DNA of 64,000 bases from the NCBI GenBank assembly GCA_963704585.1, contig OY969919.1, forward strand, positions 1,860,001-1,924,000, given 5' to 3'. The notes beneath the pieces are model-generated. The model did no database searches. It was not told the origin of the DNA and saw only the letters and a program-made list of their open reading frames with translations. A program made the translations under genes and the position numbers. This stretch comes from Bog-756 sp963704585 (GTDB taxonomy: Bacteria > Actinomycetota > Acidimicrobiia > Acidimicrobiales > RAAP-2). Shown piece by piece: positions 16,352 to 25,129 of the stretch (position 1 is its first letter; the number at the start of each line of letters is the position of its first letter).

Positions 16352-16364
16352 GCTGATCGTCTGC

Positions 16365-19300
16365 TCACGCGCGTGCACGTGCTCGACCGTTGGGTGACCG
16401 ATCGGCGCCCCCGTTCCCGTGGAGCCTGCCGTCGATGTCCGCCAACCGGCGGCTGACGAAGCGAGCCGCGTTCCGCTCCGAGTAGCGGCGAGTGGCCGCC
16501 GTCCTCGCGCGCCGGGCGACACGAGCGGTTGCGTCCACGTCGGCGACCACCGTCCGCATGAGCGCACCGGCATGCTCGAGGTCGGGCTCCGCCCAGCGCA
16601 CGTCTCCGTTGCCCCCACCGGGACCTGCGTCGGCTGTGCAGACCACCGGCGTGCAGTCGACGAGGAAGCTGGTGCCGTCCGACAGGAAGTCTCGGGCGGC
16701 CTCGGTCGAGGTGGTGAGTGTCGGAGTACCCCAGGCCATCGCCTTTGCCACCCCTGCATGGGTGGTGTCGGCACGTCCGAGTGAGACGTAACAGTCCGAG
16801 ACGGCGATCAGCGCATCACGTTCGGCGGGTGTCCTCCCGGTGACGACGGTGATGTCCGGTCGGCCGTCGGCCAGGCCGAGCAGTGCCGCGTGCTCGATCG
16901 GTGACCGCTCGGCGTGCACGGCATCGACCACCAGGTGGCACCCGTCCCCCGGGACGAACGCCGACGCGAAGGACGCCACCGCGGCTGCCGGGTTCTGCCG
17001 CTCGAACCCCTGGTCGTAGTCGACGACCGTCGAGAAGACGAATCCGGGCGGCAGGCCGAGCGCTGCTCGCTCCGAGATCGGGGTCGTGGTGGAGATCGGA
17101 AGCGCAATCGTGTGGAGCCGCCCCGCATTGATCGCTCGAAAGGCTGACACGGCCGCGCGCGAAGGCACCCAGACTTCGTGCACCGCGCGGGCAGCGTTGG
17201 TCAGCGATGCCGGCGGTGCCGGGAGGTCCCAGAGCCAGAGACCGACCACGTACCGTCCTTCGAACGAGGCGGGTCCGTTGTCGAGGACGAAGTCGGTCAT
17301 CCGGTCGGGCGAGAGCACCAGGAGGTTGACCTCGTAGGGGAAGTCGCCCGCATCGCGATGGTCCCAACGCTCGGTGACGTCCCGGCGGTCCCAGTGGTAC
17401 GAGGTCGTCGACACCGCCACCCGCTCGGCGCGGAGCGCCGTCACCAACCGGCGCGCCGCGTCCGATTCCGCGCTCGTCCCTTCGAACGGCGCGACGACAT
17501 TGAGGCCGCCGCGCCGTGCCGTCGCCGCGACCTCCCACATGGCGATGTGCCTCGCCTGCGAGCGCGGGGCAGCGCCGCGCCGCTCCTCTGCGACCGCGAC
17601 CGGAAGGGGGCTGATCGATGCGACTGGCGGCTCCGCCTCCGGTGCCTCCGGCACGACCCCACTGGCGAGCAATGCCGCGAGTCCGGGCGCGAGGCGCCCG
17701 ATCTCCGCCACCGAGGCGGCTCGACGCTCGCCGTCCAGTTCGTCGAGGGCTTCGGACGCGGCGGTAACCACCCGCGGCTCCCCGAACGAGCCGTAGGCGG
17801 CGGCGGCGGCGCGAACCCGGAGCTCGGGCTCGAGCGCGGTGTTCGCGACGATCTGGACCAGGGGGCACGACGACACCAGGCCCCGGGCCCGCAACCGTGC
17901 CGACCAGATCAGTGCCCGCGCCACCGGGAGACCGACCGCCACCCGGGCGGCGGCGGCCAGCGGCTCGAGTCGGTCGGGAAAGCGCTCCCAAGCGCCGTTG
18001 AGGAGCACGTCCGCCAGCGCAGGAGGCTGGCGGAGCACACGTCCGAGCATGGGCACCAGGTCCTCCACCGCCAGGGCGGCGGTGATCTCCTCTGGCGAGC
18101 GCCCTGCCTCGAGCAGCCAGCGCACCAGCTCGCCGATGTCGGCCTCGAGCACGCCTTCCGACCGCACGGCCTCGAGCACCACGTCCGCCGCCTCGCCGAA
18201 CCGTCCGATCGACGCGAGCGCTTCGCCACGGATCGCCGCCACCATGTGGGGCCCGTACTCCATGCCGTCGTCGTCACGACCCCGGGTCGGCACACGGGCG
18301 AGCAGCGCCAGGCCGTCGACCACCTCGCCCATCGCGATCAGCGTGCGTCCCTCCGCGATGTCGGCGGGGATCTGGCTCTGCGACAGACGCCGGAGCTCGT
18401 CGACGCGGGCGAGTGCGTCCTCGTGCCGTCCGAGCCGCCCGAGGATGTTGATGAGGTTGCTAACCGCCAGGCGCTTCGTGATCGGGTCCGGCGTGGTGGT
18501 GACCGCCTCGGAGAGGCGCTCGACCGCCTCCTCACTCCGGCCGGCCGTTTCGAGGGCCCGGCCGTAGTTCATCAGTGCGTACGGGTGGGACGGCCCGCCG
18601 TCTTCGACCGCGGCGAGGGCGAGGGCGAGATTGCGCTCCACCTTGTTGCGGTCGCCGAACACCTCGGCCGAGTAGCCGTGGTGGAGCAGCCGGGCAGCCG
18701 AGAGGTACCCGACGGCGAGTGCCCGGCCCGGGTCGTCCTTCGCTCCCACCTGCTCGTGGAGCCGGTGCCGCCAGGTGCACGCCGAGCGACGAAAGACCCG
18801 CAACGCGGTGTGGACCGATCTCGAATTGCCGGCTCCGTGGAGATTCTCGATCGGCACCAGAAATGCCTCGAGGCCGGAGCGCTGATCGGAGAGCTGGGAC
18901 CGCAGCCCGGAGGGATTGGCGAGCAAGGTCTCGTCGGCGTCGATCGAGAGCACCCACTCGCCGCGAGCGTGCTCGAGGGCCGAGTTCCGGGCGATGGCGA
19001 ACGAGTCCTCCCAGACACCTTCGAACACCTGCGCACCCGCGGCGCGTGCGAGCTCGACGGTGCGGTCGCTCGAGCCGGTGTCGTAGACGATGATCTCGTC
19101 GACCACGTCGCGGACGGACTCGAGGCAGGCGGGCAGCATCCGCTCCTCGTCCTTCACGATGAGGCACGCGCTCAACAGCGCTGGGGAACGGGCGGTGTCT
19201 GTGCCCCACTTCTCCTCGAACCGGGTGCGGTTCTCCTCCTGGAGCGCGAACCAGTCGATGCTGTTCGCCTCGAACGTCGCGTGGCTGTGGTGGTGGATGA

Positions 19301-20003
19301 AGGAGGCCTCCGCGACGACCAACCGGAGACCCAGCGCGGTGATCCGCCTGCAGAGGTCGTCGTCCTCGTACCCGCCGACCGCGTATCGCTCGTCGAACCC
19401 CCCGACCTGCTCGAACGCCGACCTCCGAACGGCGAGGCAGAAACCGACCAGGCGGGCGATGTCGGTGGTCCGGCCATGGTGTCGCCCGCCCCACTCCTGT
19501 GCGAACTCGAAGAGACCCGCGAGGTCGCCCGGGGCGTAGGGAACGTGCTCGACCTGCTGGGGGCCGGACACGTTGTCCGAACGAGGGCCGGTCGCACCCA
19601 CCGCCGGATCGTCGAACGGCGCGAGGAGCTCGTCGAGCCAGCCCGCCGGCAGGACCGTATCGTTGTTGAGCAGGACCACCACGTCGCCGGTGGCGCGGGC
19701 CGCACCCTGGTTGCAGGCCCTCGCGAACCCCAGGTTCTGCTCGTTGACGACCACCTCGCACCACCGGTAGCCGGCGAGGCCGGCGCGGGTCCCGTCGGTC
19801 GACCCGTTGTCCACGACGACCACCTGGTCCCCCGGGGCGAGGGTGTTGCGGAGCGTCTGGAGGCAGCTCTCGGTGTGCTCCCAGGCGTTCCACACCGGGA
19901 TGACGACGGTCGCCGTGAGCCGCCCCCGGGGGGGCGGTTCTGGCGACGGGCCGCCTGCTGCGTCTCTGCCCCGACCAGGCGCGACCGGTTTCGCAGGGGG
20001 CAC
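16365..20003 (-). CDS. Multidomain glycosyltransferase with TPR-like repeats (candidate flagellin or surface glycan transferase)
   Basis: The product is about 1,212 residues. Residues about 30-270 are a GT2 domain (TATVVIPVWNAWEHTESCL; VVVDNGSTDGTRAGLAGYRW; VVLLNNDTVLPAGWLDELL; GGYEDDDLCRRI). Residues about 290-500 are a second GT2 domain (LSACLIVKDEERMLPACLES; IIVYDTGSSDRTVELARAAG; GEWVLSIDADETLL), followed by TPR-like helices to about 850. The last 350 residues resemble a GT4-like transferase (LPISTTTPISERAALGL; YVSLGRADTTHAGVAKAMAW followed by GTPTLTTSTEAARDFL). No transmembrane helix is evident, so it is probably cytoplasmic. The GTG at 20001-20003 is the best start, but lacks a clear ribosome site. 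Its place beside fliC and fliA suggests flagellin modification. S-layer or capsule glycans are alternatives. Confidence 0.85.
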   Translation of the reverse strand: MPPAKPVAPGRGRDAAGGPSPEPPPRGRLTATVVIPVWNAWEHTESCLQTLRNTLAPGDQVVVVDNGSTDGTRAGLAGYRWCEVVVNEQNLGFARACNQGAARATGDVVVLLNNDTVLPAGWLDELLAPFDDPAVGATGPRSDNVSGPQQVEHVPYAPGDLAGLFEFAQEWGGRHHGRTTDIARLVGFCLAVRRSAFEQVGGFDERYAVGGYEDDDLCRRITALGLRLVVAEASFIHHHSHATFEANSIDWFALQEENRTRFEEKWGTDTARSPALLSACLIVKDEERMLPACLESVRDVVDEIIVYDTGSSDRTVELARAAGAQVFEGVWEDSFAIARNSALEHARGEWVLSIDADETLLANPSGLRSQLSDQRSGLEAFLVPIENLHGAGNSRSVHTALRVFRRSACTWRHRLHEQVGAKDDPGRALAVGYLSAARLLHHGYSAEVFGDRNKVERNLALALAAVEDGGPSHPYALMNYGRALETAGRSEEAVERLSEAVTTTPDPITKRLAVSNLINILGRLGRHEDALARVDELRRLSQSQIPADIAEGRTLIAMGEVVDGLALLARVPTRGRDDDGMEYGPHMVAAIRGEALASIGRFGEAADVVLEAVRSEGVLEADIGELVRWLLEAGRSPEEITAALAVEDLVPMLGRVLRQPPALADVLLNGAWERFPDRLEPLAAAARVAVGLPVARALIWSARLRARGLVSSCPLVQIVANTALEPELRVRAAAAAYGSFGEPRVVTAASEALDELDGERRAASVAEIGRLAPGLAALLASGVVPEAPEAEPPVASISPLPVAVAEERRGAAPRSQARHIAMWEVAATARRGGLNVVAPFEGTSAESDAARRLVTALRAERVAVSTTSYHWDRRDVTERWDHRDAGDFPYEVNLLVLSPDRMTDFVLDNGPASFEGRYVVGLWLWDLPAPPASLTNAARAVHEVWVPSRAAVSAFRAINAGRLHTIALPISTTTPISERAALGLPPGFVFSTVVDYDQGFERQNPAAAVASFASAFVPGDGCHLVVDAVHAERSPIEHAALLGLADGRPDITVVTGRTPAERDALIAVSDCYVSLGRADTTHAGVAKAMAWGTPTLTTSTEAARDFLSDGTSFLVDCTPVVCTADAGPGGGNGDVRWAEPDLEHAGALMRTVVADVDATARVARRARTAATRRYSERNAARFVSRRLADIDGRLHGNGGADRSPNGRARARA

Positions 20004-20054
20004 GGAAGGAGTAACGTCCCGGCGACGGGTGGAGTTAAGGGGGCGGCGGTCACC

Positions 20055-20621
20055 ATGGGTGATCCCAGTTCGGCCAGAGGAACTCGGGTTGGCACGGCGG
20101 TCACCCTGCTGGACATCGACAGGGTGCTCGACGCGACCTCGCACGCCTCCGCGACCGAGCCGGCCCAACGGGTGCGGGGCTGGCGCGACGACCTCGCCCA
20201 CCTCTCCGTCCTGCTCGCGTATGCGCGCGACGTCCTCTCGGTCGACCTCGGGATCCTGCGAAGTGCCCAGAGTGGCGACGGTGACCTCGACGCCGTCGTC
20301 GACGGGCTGCCGCACATCCTCGCCGCGACCGTCGACGCCGAGCCGTCGGCGGCGGCCGAAGAGGTCACGACGGTCGCCCTCGAGGACCCGGCCGTGCTCG
20401 AGGGGGAGGCACAGGGCCTCCTCGAGGTCCACCGCGCGCTCGGGACCGTCGACCTCGGCTCGTCCGAGGCGGTCGACGACCTCATCGAGAGCGTCGAGAC
20501 CCAGCGCGGGCAGGTTGCCGACCGGCGCGCGCTCGTCGAGTCGCGCCTGCGCGAGCTGCAGGCGGTCCTCCTCGAGCAGTACCGCTCGGGCGCGGCGACC
20601 GCCGACGACTGGCTGCGCTAG
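20055..20621 (+). CDS. Coiled-coil protein resembling RsiG anti-sigma factors
   Basis: The 188-residue product is predicted to be two long helices (HLSVLLAYARDVLSVDLGIL near residues 60-80; ETQRGQVADRRALVESRLRE near 145-165) joined through VVDGLPHILAATVD and ending YRSGAATADDWLR. From memory this layout, the LP-x-IL linker and the Tyr-Arg...Asp-Asp-x-Leu tail resemble RsiG, the c-di-GMP-dependent antagonist of WhiG/FliA-type sigma factors in actinobacteria. The c-di-GMP signature E-x3-S-x2-R-x3-Q-x3-D is not clearly present in either helix, so function is uncertain. It is divergent from the glycosyltransferase, and its TAG shares the palindrome CTAG with the convergent virD4-like gene. Confidence 0.5.
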   Translation: MGDPSSARGTRVGTAVTLLDIDRVLDATSHASATEPAQRVRGWRDDLAHLSVLLAYARDVLSVDLGILRSAQSGDGDLDAVVDGLPHILAATVDAEPSAAAEEVTTVALEDPAVLEGEAQGLLEVHRALGTVDLGSSEAVDDLIESVETQRGQVADRRALVESRLRELQAVLLEQYRSGAATADDWLR

Positions 20622-22219
20622 CCGGGGTCGGGCCGTCCGCCCGAGGAAGGACTCCGCCGGGTGACCCGCTCCCGCAGCACCGGATCCTCGAACCAGGGAC
20701 GCAGCCGCAGCCGTGCGGGTGGGAGGTCGCGGTAGACGAGCACCCCCTCGCCGGGGCTGATCCGCCGCAGCGCGTCGGGCGGCGCGAGCCGTCGCATCGA
20801 GGGTGCGCGCGTCGTGCTCGGCGCCCCCCGGCCGCCCGAGGTGACCGACGGCAGGTAGAGCTCGTGGTCGCCGACGAGCTGGCTCGCGTAGTCGAGCGTC
20901 GACGGGTCGGAGATCCCCGAGAGGAAGAGCTTGGCCCGGTGGTTGTTGACGACGGTCGTCGCGCGGGCGCCATAGCGGGCCGTGATCTGCGCGAGGTCGT
21001 GCCAGACGGTCACCAGCTGCACGCCGTGTCCGGCCGCGGTCGCGGCCAACGCGTCGAGATCGGCCAGCGGCGCGATGTTGGCCGCCTCGTCGAGGACGAC
21101 CAGGAGTGGCGGATCGAGCGGCCGCCCCGTCCGGGTGACCCGGTCGTAGACGTGCTCGACGACCTCGTGCACGACCGACGTGAAGAGCGGTGTGAGTCGC
21201 CGCTGCTCGTGCGCGGGCGCGCAGAGGTAGAGGGTGTGCGCGCCGTCGACCAGGTGGGCCACGTCGAGCACGGGTGCGTCGTCTCCGCCGTCCGCGAAGG
21301 GGCCGGTGACGGCGAACGGTTCGAGGACCGTCTCGGCCGTCGTCGCGATCGAGCTCCGTTGGCGATCCTCCTTGGCGAACGCGGAGCGCGCGGCGTCCCC
21401 GGCCTCGCGCACGCCGGCCACGTCGAGCAGGTCGAGCACCTCGCCCTCCTCGCCGGTCTCGACCCATCGGATCACCTCGGCCATCGACTGGCGACCGGTC
21501 GCCGCCGCGAAGAGCAGGGGCGCGAGCATCTTGGCCGCCGTCGCATACCAGAAGTCGCCGTCGCTCATCGTCCCGACCGAGGCCTTGGCGGCTTCGACCA
21601 ATGACGAGGCGGCACGGCGTGCGCCCGGCCAGGTGCGCGCCCGCTCGAGCGGGGACCAGGTGACCGACGGACGGCCGGTCGAGCCGCTCGGGTCGAAGAC
21701 GGAGACCGTTCCGAGCGCGGCGCGGTGTCCGATCGTGTGCTCGAGGAGGTCGCTCTTCACGCTCGCGGCGACGACCGGCCCCGCCCAGTCGAGTATCGCG
21801 GGCACCGCGAGACCGGAGGTCTTGCGCGACTGGGACGGACCGAAAACCAGGACCGACTGTGCCCGCTCCGCACACACCAGGTGGCGCCCGACCGATCCCA
21901 GTGGGACGCGACCCGGGTCCGGTCCATCGCCGCGTGCGCCGCGCGGCTGGAGCAGCGGCCGCAGGTCGGCGGGTGTCGCCCAGCGCGCGGTCGCAAGACG
22001 GTCGCGCCCGCGTTCGCCCGCCATGCCCACCCTGCCGAGGCGGGAGCGGACCCACTCGAGGGGTGGCACCCGGCGCTCGGGAGGGGGCAGGGTCGGGCGC
22101 CGGGTGCCGAAGGTGGGACCGGGCCCGCCACCCGGTCCGATACGGTCCGGGCCGAGGACGCCCGCACCGGCGAACGCGACGAGCCCGGCCGCGGCGGTGA
22201 GCCCGCTCAGGACGCTCAC
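20618..22219 (-). CDS. VirD4/TraG-type coupling ATPase
   Basis: The 533-residue product has an N-terminal hydrophobic segment (LSGLTAAAGLVAFAGAGVLG), a Walker A-like loop VLVFGPSQSRKTSGLAVPAI, the family segment SVKSDLLEHTIGHRAALGTV, Walker B LLVVLDEAANIAPL, and LVTVWHDLAQITARYG as in TraG/VirD4. Such ATPases feed substrates into type IV secretion channels. The Walker A reads GPSQSRKTS, a divergence from the usual GPTGSGKT that keeps the catalytic Lys-Thr/Ser. GTG starts it four bases after the upstream stop. It is the last gene of the five-gene operon. Confidence 0.88.
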   Translation of the reverse strand: MSVLSGLTAAAGLVAFAGAGVLGPDRIGPGGGPGPTFGTRRPTLPPPERRVPPLEWVRSRLGRVGMAGERGRDRLATARWATPADLRPLLQPRGARGDGPDPGRVPLGSVGRHLVCAERAQSVLVFGPSQSRKTSGLAVPAILDWAGPVVAASVKSDLLEHTIGHRAALGTVSVFDPSGSTGRPSVTWSPLERARTWPGARRAASSLVEAAKASVGTMSDGDFWYATAAKMLAPLLFAAATGRQSMAEVIRWVETGEEGEVLDLLDVAGVREAGDAARSAFAKEDRQRSSIATTAETVLEPFAVTGPFADGGDDAPVLDVAHLVDGAHTLYLCAPAHEQRRLTPLFTSVVHEVVEHVYDRVTRTGRPLDPPLLVVLDEAANIAPLADLDALAATAAGHGVQLVTVWHDLAQITARYGARATTVVNNHRAKLFLSGISDPSTLDYASQLVGDHELYLPSVTSGGRGAPSTTRAPSMRRLAPPDALRRISPGEGVLVYRDLPPARLRLRPWFEDPVLRERVTRRSPSSGGRPDPG

Positions 22220-22223
22220 CGCG

Positions 22224-23549
22224 TCAGGCCGGCTCGGAGACCGGGTCGACCATGGCCGCGTCGGTGTCGGTGAGCCACCGCTCCGACGAGGCGAGGTGGT
22301 GCTCGACCAGGAAGGAACGCCGACCGACCTTCCAGAGGGCCGTGCCCCGCCGGAGCTGGGTCACCAGGTCGGCCTCGGTGTCGGTGAGCCCGAGCTGCTC
22401 GCCCATGCGGGCGACCTCGCCGGGCGACTGTGCGTAGACGACCCGCGTCTCGGAGTCGCCGAGCAGGCCCTCGGCGAGGCTCACCTGCTCGGACCCGCGG
22501 CTGCCGACCGCCCGGAGGTCGGAGAGGCGGTGGAGGACCGCGACGTTGGCGACCCCGAGGGCGCGCGAGAGCTTCCACGACGTCTGCAGCCAGCGGGCCA
22601 CCCCGAGATTGCCGAGGATCGCCCACGCCTCGTCGATCACCACGATGATGCGGTTGCGATGAAGGGAGCGCACCGCGCTCTGCAGCCACGCGGCCGCGCA
22701 GGTCATGAGCACCCCGAGCGCGGGCGAGTGGTAGACCGCGGCGAGGTCGAGCACGACGAGCGGTGCGTCGAGCCGCAGGCCGGGTGTCGTCGGGCCGTCG
22801 AACATGCCGCAGAGGTCGCCGTGGACGAGGCGGCGCAGCTCGAGTGCGACGTCGCGGCCGTCCTCCATCAGGTCGGTGGTGCTCGTGCGCAGAGCCTCGG
22901 CGGCCCGGTGGTCGGGGTCGAAGAGCGCGTCGACCACCAGGGGCAGTGTCGGCACCCGGGTGCTGTCCGCCGCCGCGCGGCGTGCGGCCTGGGCGACCGC
23001 CGCGTCGACCGCCGCCCGCTCCCGCGGCAGGAGGTCCCGACCGAGGCACGCCATGGCGAGTGAGGCGGTGAGCCCGACCTGCTGTCGTCGCGGCGCGTCG
23101 CCGTCTGCCTCGTTGCCGGCCGTGCCGATGCCGGCCGTGCCGATGCCGGCCGTGCCGTCGCCCGCCGTGTCGAGCGGGTTGAGCCGGACCCGGCCGCCGG
23201 GGTGCAGCGCGATCGGCTGCACACCCCAGGCCCGCGCGAGCGGACCGTACTCGCCCTTCGGATCGACGACCCACGCGTTGCGGCCGAAGACTGCCTGTCG
23301 CCAGAGGTACGACTTGATCAGCGCGCTCTTGCCCCGGCCGATCTGCCCGAAGACCACCATGTTGGGGTTGGTCACCACCCCCTGGCGGTAGAGGGCGAAC
23401 GGGTCGAAGACGAAGGAGCCCCCCAGCACGTCGCGCCCGATGAGCACGCCCTCGTGGCCGAGTCCGGCCTCGCTCACCAGCGGGTAGGCGGCACAGAGGT
23501 GCCGGGTCGTCGCCACGTGGGCGGGGACGCGCACCGCCGGCCACCTCAC
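22224..23549 (-). CDS. VirB4-like transfer ATPase
   Basis: The 441-residue product has Walker A MVVFGQIGRGKSALIKSYLW, the downstream VVDPKGEYGPLARAWGVQPI typical of VirB4/TraC ATPases, Walker B IIVVIDEAWAILG and the arginine-finger region VLHRLSDLRAVGSRGSEQ. It lacks the long N-terminal domain of Gram-negative VirB4. It drives pilus or channel assembly and substrate transfer at the membrane. A 15-bp triplicated repeat encodes GTAGIGTAGIGTAGN near residues 130-145. The GTG start overlaps the preceding stop (GTGA). Confidence 0.87.
   Translation of the reverse strand: MRWPAVRVPAHVATTRHLCAAYPLVSEAGLGHEGVLIGRDVLGGSFVFDPFALYRQGVVTNPNMVVFGQIGRGKSALIKSYLWRQAVFGRNAWVVDPKGEYGPLARAWGVQPIALHPGGRVRLNPLDTAGDGTAGIGTAGIGTAGNEADGDAPRRQQVGLTASLAMACLGRDLLPRERAAVDAAVAQAARRAAADSTRVPTLPLVVDALFDPDHRAAEALRTSTTDLMEDGRDVALELRRLVHGDLCGMFDGPTTPGLRLDAPLVVLDLAAVYHSPALGVLMTCAAAWLQSAVRSLHRNRIIVVIDEAWAILGNLGVARWLQTSWKLSRALGVANVAVLHRLSDLRAVGSRGSEQVSLAEGLLGDSETRVVYAQSPGEVARMGEQLGLTDTEADLVTQLRRGTALWKVGRRSFLVEHHLASSERWLTDTDAAMVDPVSEPA
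23114..23158. repeat. Three 15-bp tandem repeats inside the virB4-like gene
   Basis: The unit TGCCGGCCGTGCCGA occurs at 23114-23128, 23129-23143 and 23144-23158 (last base changed). It is in frame and encodes a Gly-Thr-Ala-Gly-Ile repeat in a loop after the Walker A domain. Confidence 0.9.
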
Positions 23550-25129
23550 GCGAGCCCCCGACCGAGCGGGAGCGAGCAGGCGAACGCGGCGTCCTGCTCG
23601 CCGTAGAGGAGGCGGAGGTCGAGCCGGGCCTGGCCGGCGACCTGCTCGAGCGCGGCCGACGCGGCGGCGAGCTCGTCGCGGCTTCCGGCGGTGACCGTGA
23701 CGTACCCGCTGTAGCGGAGCTGCGCGTGGCCGTCGGCCAGCTCGACGTCGCGCTCCTCGACGCTCTCCCGCTCGCGGGTGTGCCGCGCGGTCACGAGGAA
23801 GCCGGCCCGCCGGCGGAGCTCGCCGTCGGCGAGGTCGGCGGTCCGGGCCTGCGCGACCTGGCGCGCGGCGCGGCTCGGGCTGAGCGGCTGCATCACACAG
23901 GCGATCGAGCGGCGGAACGGCGCGAAGAGCAGCGGCCCGAGGAAGTCAGGCCGCACCTCGACGCGGGGCCACTCCGCGATCCAGTACGTCGCGTGCCAGG
24001 TTCCGTCGGTGTGCACCGCGTCCCACGTCGGCTCGATCGCCATCGGCCAGGGCCAGCACGTGCCGTCCTCCCGATCACCGTCGGGACCGGTCGAGGTGCG
24101 GCGAAGCCGGTCTCCCGGTGGGCGCCCGGCTGCGGCGAACGACGAGCGCAGGACCGCCGCGAGCGAGCCGGGACCGAGGACCCCTTCGACGGTGACGTCG
24201 GCCGCGTCGAGGGCGCGGTGGAGCGCGAGCACTTCGCGGAGGAGCACCGCGCCCGTGCCCTGACGCCCACCACCCGACGCCCGGATCGAACGCGCAGAGC
24301 GTGCGGTGTGCACCGAGAGCGCGAGCAGCGTCCGGTGCCGTCGGGTGACCGGGGAGGACTCGTCGACGAGCTGCCGGTACGAGCGCCCGGCCGGCGTCGA
24401 GCCGTCGAGAGCCGCATGATCGGCGACATGGCGCCGGACCGCGTGCCCGTCGTCGGGATGGCAGGTCTCGATCCACTGGAGCCGGTGCACGTCTGTCCCC
24501 TCGCGCGCGGTGCTCGCGAGCACCCGCGACCACGCGGCGATCCGTGCGTCCTGTTCGCCGGGGCCGAGGAGGGCGAAGCTGTGCCCCTGCACGACCAGCA
24601 CCGCGGTTGCGGTGCGCGACGGGCGGTCGAGGACCACCCCGAACCGCTCCGACGGACCGCCACCGTCGGGCGCGACGCCGACGACCTCGACGCCCTCGAA
24701 GACCGACCGTCGGCCCCGCCGCGCCGCGGCGCCCCGCCACGGCCGCTCGCGGAGGGTGGTCCGGCCGTCCCGCCCGCCACCGGTCACGACCGCGACGACG
24801 CGCCCCGCACCCGGTCCAGTCGACGGCTGCACGGCGGAGCCCGTCACGGCGGCGCGGAGCCAGCGTGTGACGACGGGAAGCCACTGCTCGCCGGTCCGCC
24901 CGCGGATCGGCCACCAGGCGAACCCGACCGCGGCGCCGACCAGCGCGAGCGCGGCGATCACGCCGCCGACGGTCGGTCGCGACCGGAGTGCGAGCACGGC
25001 GAGGACCAGTCCCGTGGCGACCGAGGTGATCTGCCCACCGCGCAGACCGGCGATCACCCCGCGCCGCTCGAGCGGCGAGAAGCGGTAGCGGACCCGATCG
25101 GGCCGGCGCTCGCGGGCGCGGTCGCTCAC
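23546..25129 (-). CDS. SCO6880-family type IV secretion protein
   Basis: The 527-residue product begins with a basic segment (RYRFSPLERRGVIAGLRGGQ) and two hydrophobic helices (VATGLVLAVLALRSRPTVGG; IAALALVGAAVGFAWWPI) near residues 35-80. A large soluble domain follows, with FAPFRRSIACVMQPLSPSRA and a C-terminal EQVAGQARLDLRLLYGEQD. This arrangement matches the SCO6880/PrgI-TraC-like proteins that precede VirB4 in actinobacterial conjugation modules. It probably anchors VirB4 at the membrane. Both ends overlap neighbours by four bases. Confidence 0.8.
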   Translation of the reverse strand: MSDRARERRPDRVRYRFSPLERRGVIAGLRGGQITSVATGLVLAVLALRSRPTVGGVIAALALVGAAVGFAWWPIRGRTGEQWLPVVTRWLRAAVTGSAVQPSTGPGAGRVVAVVTGGGRDGRTTLRERPWRGAAARRGRRSVFEGVEVVGVAPDGGGPSERFGVVLDRPSRTATAVLVVQGHSFALLGPGEQDARIAAWSRVLASTAREGTDVHRLQWIETCHPDDGHAVRRHVADHAALDGSTPAGRSYRQLVDESSPVTRRHRTLLALSVHTARSARSIRASGGGRQGTGAVLLREVLALHRALDAADVTVEGVLGPGSLAAVLRSSFAAAGRPPGDRLRRTSTGPDGDREDGTCWPWPMAIEPTWDAVHTDGTWHATYWIAEWPRVEVRPDFLGPLLFAPFRRSIACVMQPLSPSRAARQVAQARTADLADGELRRRAGFLVTARHTRERESVEERDVELADGHAQLRYSGYVTVTAGSRDELAAASAALEQVAGQARLDLRLLYGEQDAAFACSLPLGRGLA

